NCBI GenBank assembly: GCA_947627875.1 | Contig: CANQXS010000005.1 | Location: forward strand, 62,001 to 126,000 | DNA: 64,000 nucleotides | Reading direction: 5' to 3' | Origin: an uncultured Clostridia bacterium | GTDB lineage: Bacteria > Bacillota > Clostridia > Oscillospirales > Ruminococcaceae | Part shown: positions 62,356-64,000 of the stretch, piece after piece | Layout: each line of letters opens with the position of its first letter | Numbering within the stretch: position 1 is the first letter of the stretch | The notes under the pieces: generated by a model | The model's input: only the letters and a program-made list of their open reading frames with translations | Database searches by the model: none | What the model was told of the DNA's origin: nothing | Position numbers and translations under genes: made by a program

Positions 62356-63099
62356 TTATATCAGCCCTTGCAGGCGTTCAAAATCAAATCCGATGTCCTC
62401 GGGGCGGTGCGCGTCGCTCGAAAGGAGCAGCCTGCCGCCCTGCGACTTTATATATTCGGCTATCTCGGGCGAGGGGTAGGGCTCGTCAAGATACCCTCTT
62501 GCGATGCCGCCGCTGTTGATTTCAAACGGCAGACCGCTCTTTATAAGCCTGTCGGCAGCAGCCCTCCAAGCCGAAACATACCTCGGCTCGCCGCTGTCGA
62601 ACGGGATAAAACTGCGGAATTTTTTTATCAAATCGAAGTGTCCGACGAAGGTCGGGCGCTTTTTTTCGAGCTCCCCGACCAGCGCGAAATAATCCTCGGC
62701 GCAGGCGTAAAAATCCCCGCCGTAAAAACCGTCTATCAGGTTTTTCAGGATATCGGGCGTTTCGTCGACCGAAAAATACCTGCCGCCCCGCTTTATATAG
62801 TGTACCGACCCGATAACGTAGTCGAACCCTTCGCGGCTTTGCTCCGAAAAAATATCCTCCTCAAGACCGCAAAAGACCTCGATTTCTCCGCGATACTTCT
62901 CCTTAAGCCGCCTTACCTCGCCCTGAAATTCCGCGATTTTCTCAGGCTTTATGCAGGATTCCTCATCGAACGGCACATAAGAATGAGCAACGAGCCCTAT
63001 CTGCCCGAATCCCTTTTCGAGAGCCGCTTTAACGGCTTCCTCCGGCGTTGATTTTCCGTCGCAGTAGCAGGTGTGGACGTGAAGGTCGCGCCTTGTCAT
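62356..63099 (-). CDS. hisJ: Histidinol-phosphatase, PHP family
   Basis: This 247-residue protein has the PHP metal-site motifs: [11 protein letters not shown] at the start, [34 protein letters not shown] and [12 protein letters not shown]. It should remove phosphate from histidinol phosphate, the penultimate step of histidine synthesis. Its ATG overlaps the hisIE stop by 4 bases. It ends the histidine operon in this window. Confidence 0.92.
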   Translation of the reverse strand: MTRRDLHVHTCYCDGKSTPEEAVKAALEKGFGQIGLVAHSYVPFDEESCIKPEKIAEFQGEVRRLKEKYRGEIEVFCGLEEDIFSEQSREGFDYVIGSVHYIKRGGRYFSVDETPDILKNLIDGFYGGDFYACAEDYFALVGELEKKRPTFVGHFDLIKKFRSFIPFDSGEPRYVSAWRAAADRLIKSGLPFEINSGGIARGYLDEPYPSPEIAEYIKSQGGRLLLSSDAHRPEDIGFDFERLQGLI

Positions 63100-63743
63100 A
63101 CCATTTTCTCCTGCTTGACCTTTTTGTCGATAACGTGGCGCGAGGCGAGCTCGGCTTTTATCTCATCGGGAGTTATCCCCATTTCCGCCATCATCACCAT
63201 AACGTGATAGCAGAGGTCGGCTGTCTCGTAAATAGCCTCGCGGCGGTCCCCGCCCTTTGCGGCTATGACGACCTCGGTGCATTCCTCACCGACCTTTTTG
63301 AGTATCTTGTCGATTCCCTTTTCAAAGAGATAAGTAGTATAAGAGCCCTCCTTCGGCGAGGTCTTTCTCCCGCAGATCAGCTCATAGAGCGCGTTCAGCG
63401 TGAACGGCTCTGGGGCGCCTTCGGCTTCAAAAATTTCGTTTGCAAAGCAGGAGTCGTTTCCGAGGTGGCAGGCGGGACCGTCCTTTTTCACCTTTATCAG
63501 CAGCGCGTCGCCGTCGCAGTCGGCTGTCACCGACTGAATGTGCTGATAATTTCCGCTCGTTTCGCCCTTTAGCCAGAGCTCTTGGCGCGAACGGCTCCAA
63601 AAGCAGGTGAGCCGCTTTTCGAGAGAAATTTCGAGGCTTTCGCGGTTCATATAGGCGAGGGTCAGAACGTCGCCGCTCTCGCAGTCTGTAACAATGGCGG
63701 GGATAAGCCCGTCCTTATCGAATTTAAGGTCATTCAAAGTCAT
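63096..63743 (-). CDS. hisI: Bifunctional phosphoribosyl-AMP cyclohydrolase / phosphoribosyl-ATP pyrophosphatase
   Basis: This 215-residue HisIE fusion carries out two early steps of histidine synthesis. The cyclohydrolase half (1-105) has [13 protein letters not shown], the zinc-site [11 protein letters not shown] and CHLGNDSCF. The pyrophosphatase half (about 115-210) has [19 protein letters not shown] and [17 protein letters not shown] precedes the ATG. It lies between hisF and the PHP phosphatase. Confidence 0.95.
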   Translation of the reverse strand: MTLNDLKFDKDGLIPAIVTDCESGDVLTLAYMNRESLEISLEKRLTCFWSRSRQELWLKGETSGNYQHIQSVTADCDGDALLIKVKKDGPACHLGNDSCFANEIFEAEGAPEPFTLNALYELICGRKTSPKEGSYTTYLFEKGIDKILKKVGEECTEVVIAAKGGDRREAIYETADLCYHVMVMMAEMGITPDEIKAELASRHVIDKKVKQEKMV

Positions 63744-63755
63744 AGTTGATCTCCT

Positions 63756-64000
63756 TTACAGTCTTACGGGTATGCCGTTTTCGGCAAGAGCCGCTTTAAG
63801 CTCTGGAATCGAAATCTCTTTATAGTGGAAGACCGAGGCTGCGAGCCCCGCGTCGACCCAAGGGAGCTTTTTAAACAGCTCGATGAAATCCTCGGTTTTG
63901 CCTGCCCCGCCCGAAGCGATAACCGGCACGGGAACGCTTTTGCAGAGCGCCTCTAACATTTCAATGTCGAAGCCGCCCTTAACTCCGTCGGTGTCTATTG
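63756..64000 (-). CDS. hisF: Imidazole glycerol phosphate synthase subunit HisF, C-terminal part
   Basis: The frame is open to the window edge and encodes the last 81 residues of HisF. The beginning, IDTDGVKGGFDIEMLEALCK, matches the catalytic Asp loop and phosphate site of the barrel, followed by PVIASGGAGKTEDF and the C-terminal ASVFHYKEISIPELK. HisF closes the imidazole ring with ammonia from HisH. The 5' part lies beyond the window. Confidence 0.93.
   Translation of the reverse strand, partial: IDTDGVKGGFDIEMLEALCKSVPVPVIASGGAGKTEDFIELFKKLPWVDAGLAASVFHYKEISIPELKAALAENGIPVRL

Overview
The window reads as one chromosomal segment of an anaerobic, Gram-positive gut-type Clostridia bacterium, most like the Oscillospiraceae/Ruminococcaceae. 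The evidence is the darA-holB-ricT order, zinc-type ribosomal protein S18, T-box and THF riboswitches, an ECF folate transporter subunit, ferredoxin-dependent 2-oxoacid oxidoreductase, AsnA, a SpoIIM-like protein and intracellular plant-glycan hydrolases. Many promoters show TTGACA/TATAAT-type boxes with exactly 17 bp between them. I saw no tRNA, rRNA, CRISPR array, transposase or phage structural gene. The assignment is inference from gene content, not a database match.

Layout. 1-6.2 kb: the 3' part of a Cys/His-repeat surface protein, then ricT-holB-darA, a small sigma-region-4-like pair, DUF896 and a WYL regulator. 6.2-7.8 kb: metY behind what looks like a complete leader-peptide attenuator. 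8-10.1 kb: a zinc-ribbon membrane protein and rpsF-ssb-rpsR. 10.2-16.6 kb: an acetyltransferase, two tandem HTH-membrane paralogues, glycogen phosphorylase, secG, a 32-residue membrane peptide and ung. 16.7-20.7 kb: a reverse-strand operon ackA-DUF1294-GNAT-MutS-like ATPase. 20.7-21.1 kb: hairpin-rich repeats. 21.2-27.3 kb: divergent small XRE regulators, asnA plus an acyl-ACP thioesterase, a hydrolase plus HMA protein, and a P-type ATPase with altered catalytic motifs. 27.3-29.1 kb: a zinc-ribbon protein and GH51 arabinofuranosidase.

29.4-36.4 kb is the most interesting block. A T-box leader whose specifier reads as the isoleucine codon AUC precedes an XRE-cupin-acyl-CoA synthetase fusion, a MinD-like ATPase, a four-subunit 2-oxoacid:ferredoxin oxidoreductase and a branched-chain aminotransferase. 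Together these could activate 2-methylbutyrate, reductively carboxylate its CoA ester and aminate the product to isoleucine, with the operon induced by uncharged tRNA-Ile.

36.5-45.8 kb: a secreted repeat protein, prmA, cardiolipin synthase, a membrane PASTA pseudokinase, pfkA, a THF riboswitch with folT, more repeats, and SpoIIM-like and DUF624 membrane proteins. 46-53.5 kb: pyridoxal kinase family, trmL, two small P-loop kinases, the glycolytic set pgk-(54-residue membrane protein)-tpiA-gpmI, and a second secreted repeat protein. 53.7-62.3 kb: proC, then a glycan cluster GH3-GH43-AlkD-aldo/keto reductase-GH95 whose enzymes lack signal peptides. 62.3-64 kb: the end of a reverse-strand histidine operon (hisF partial, hisIE, histidinol phosphatase).
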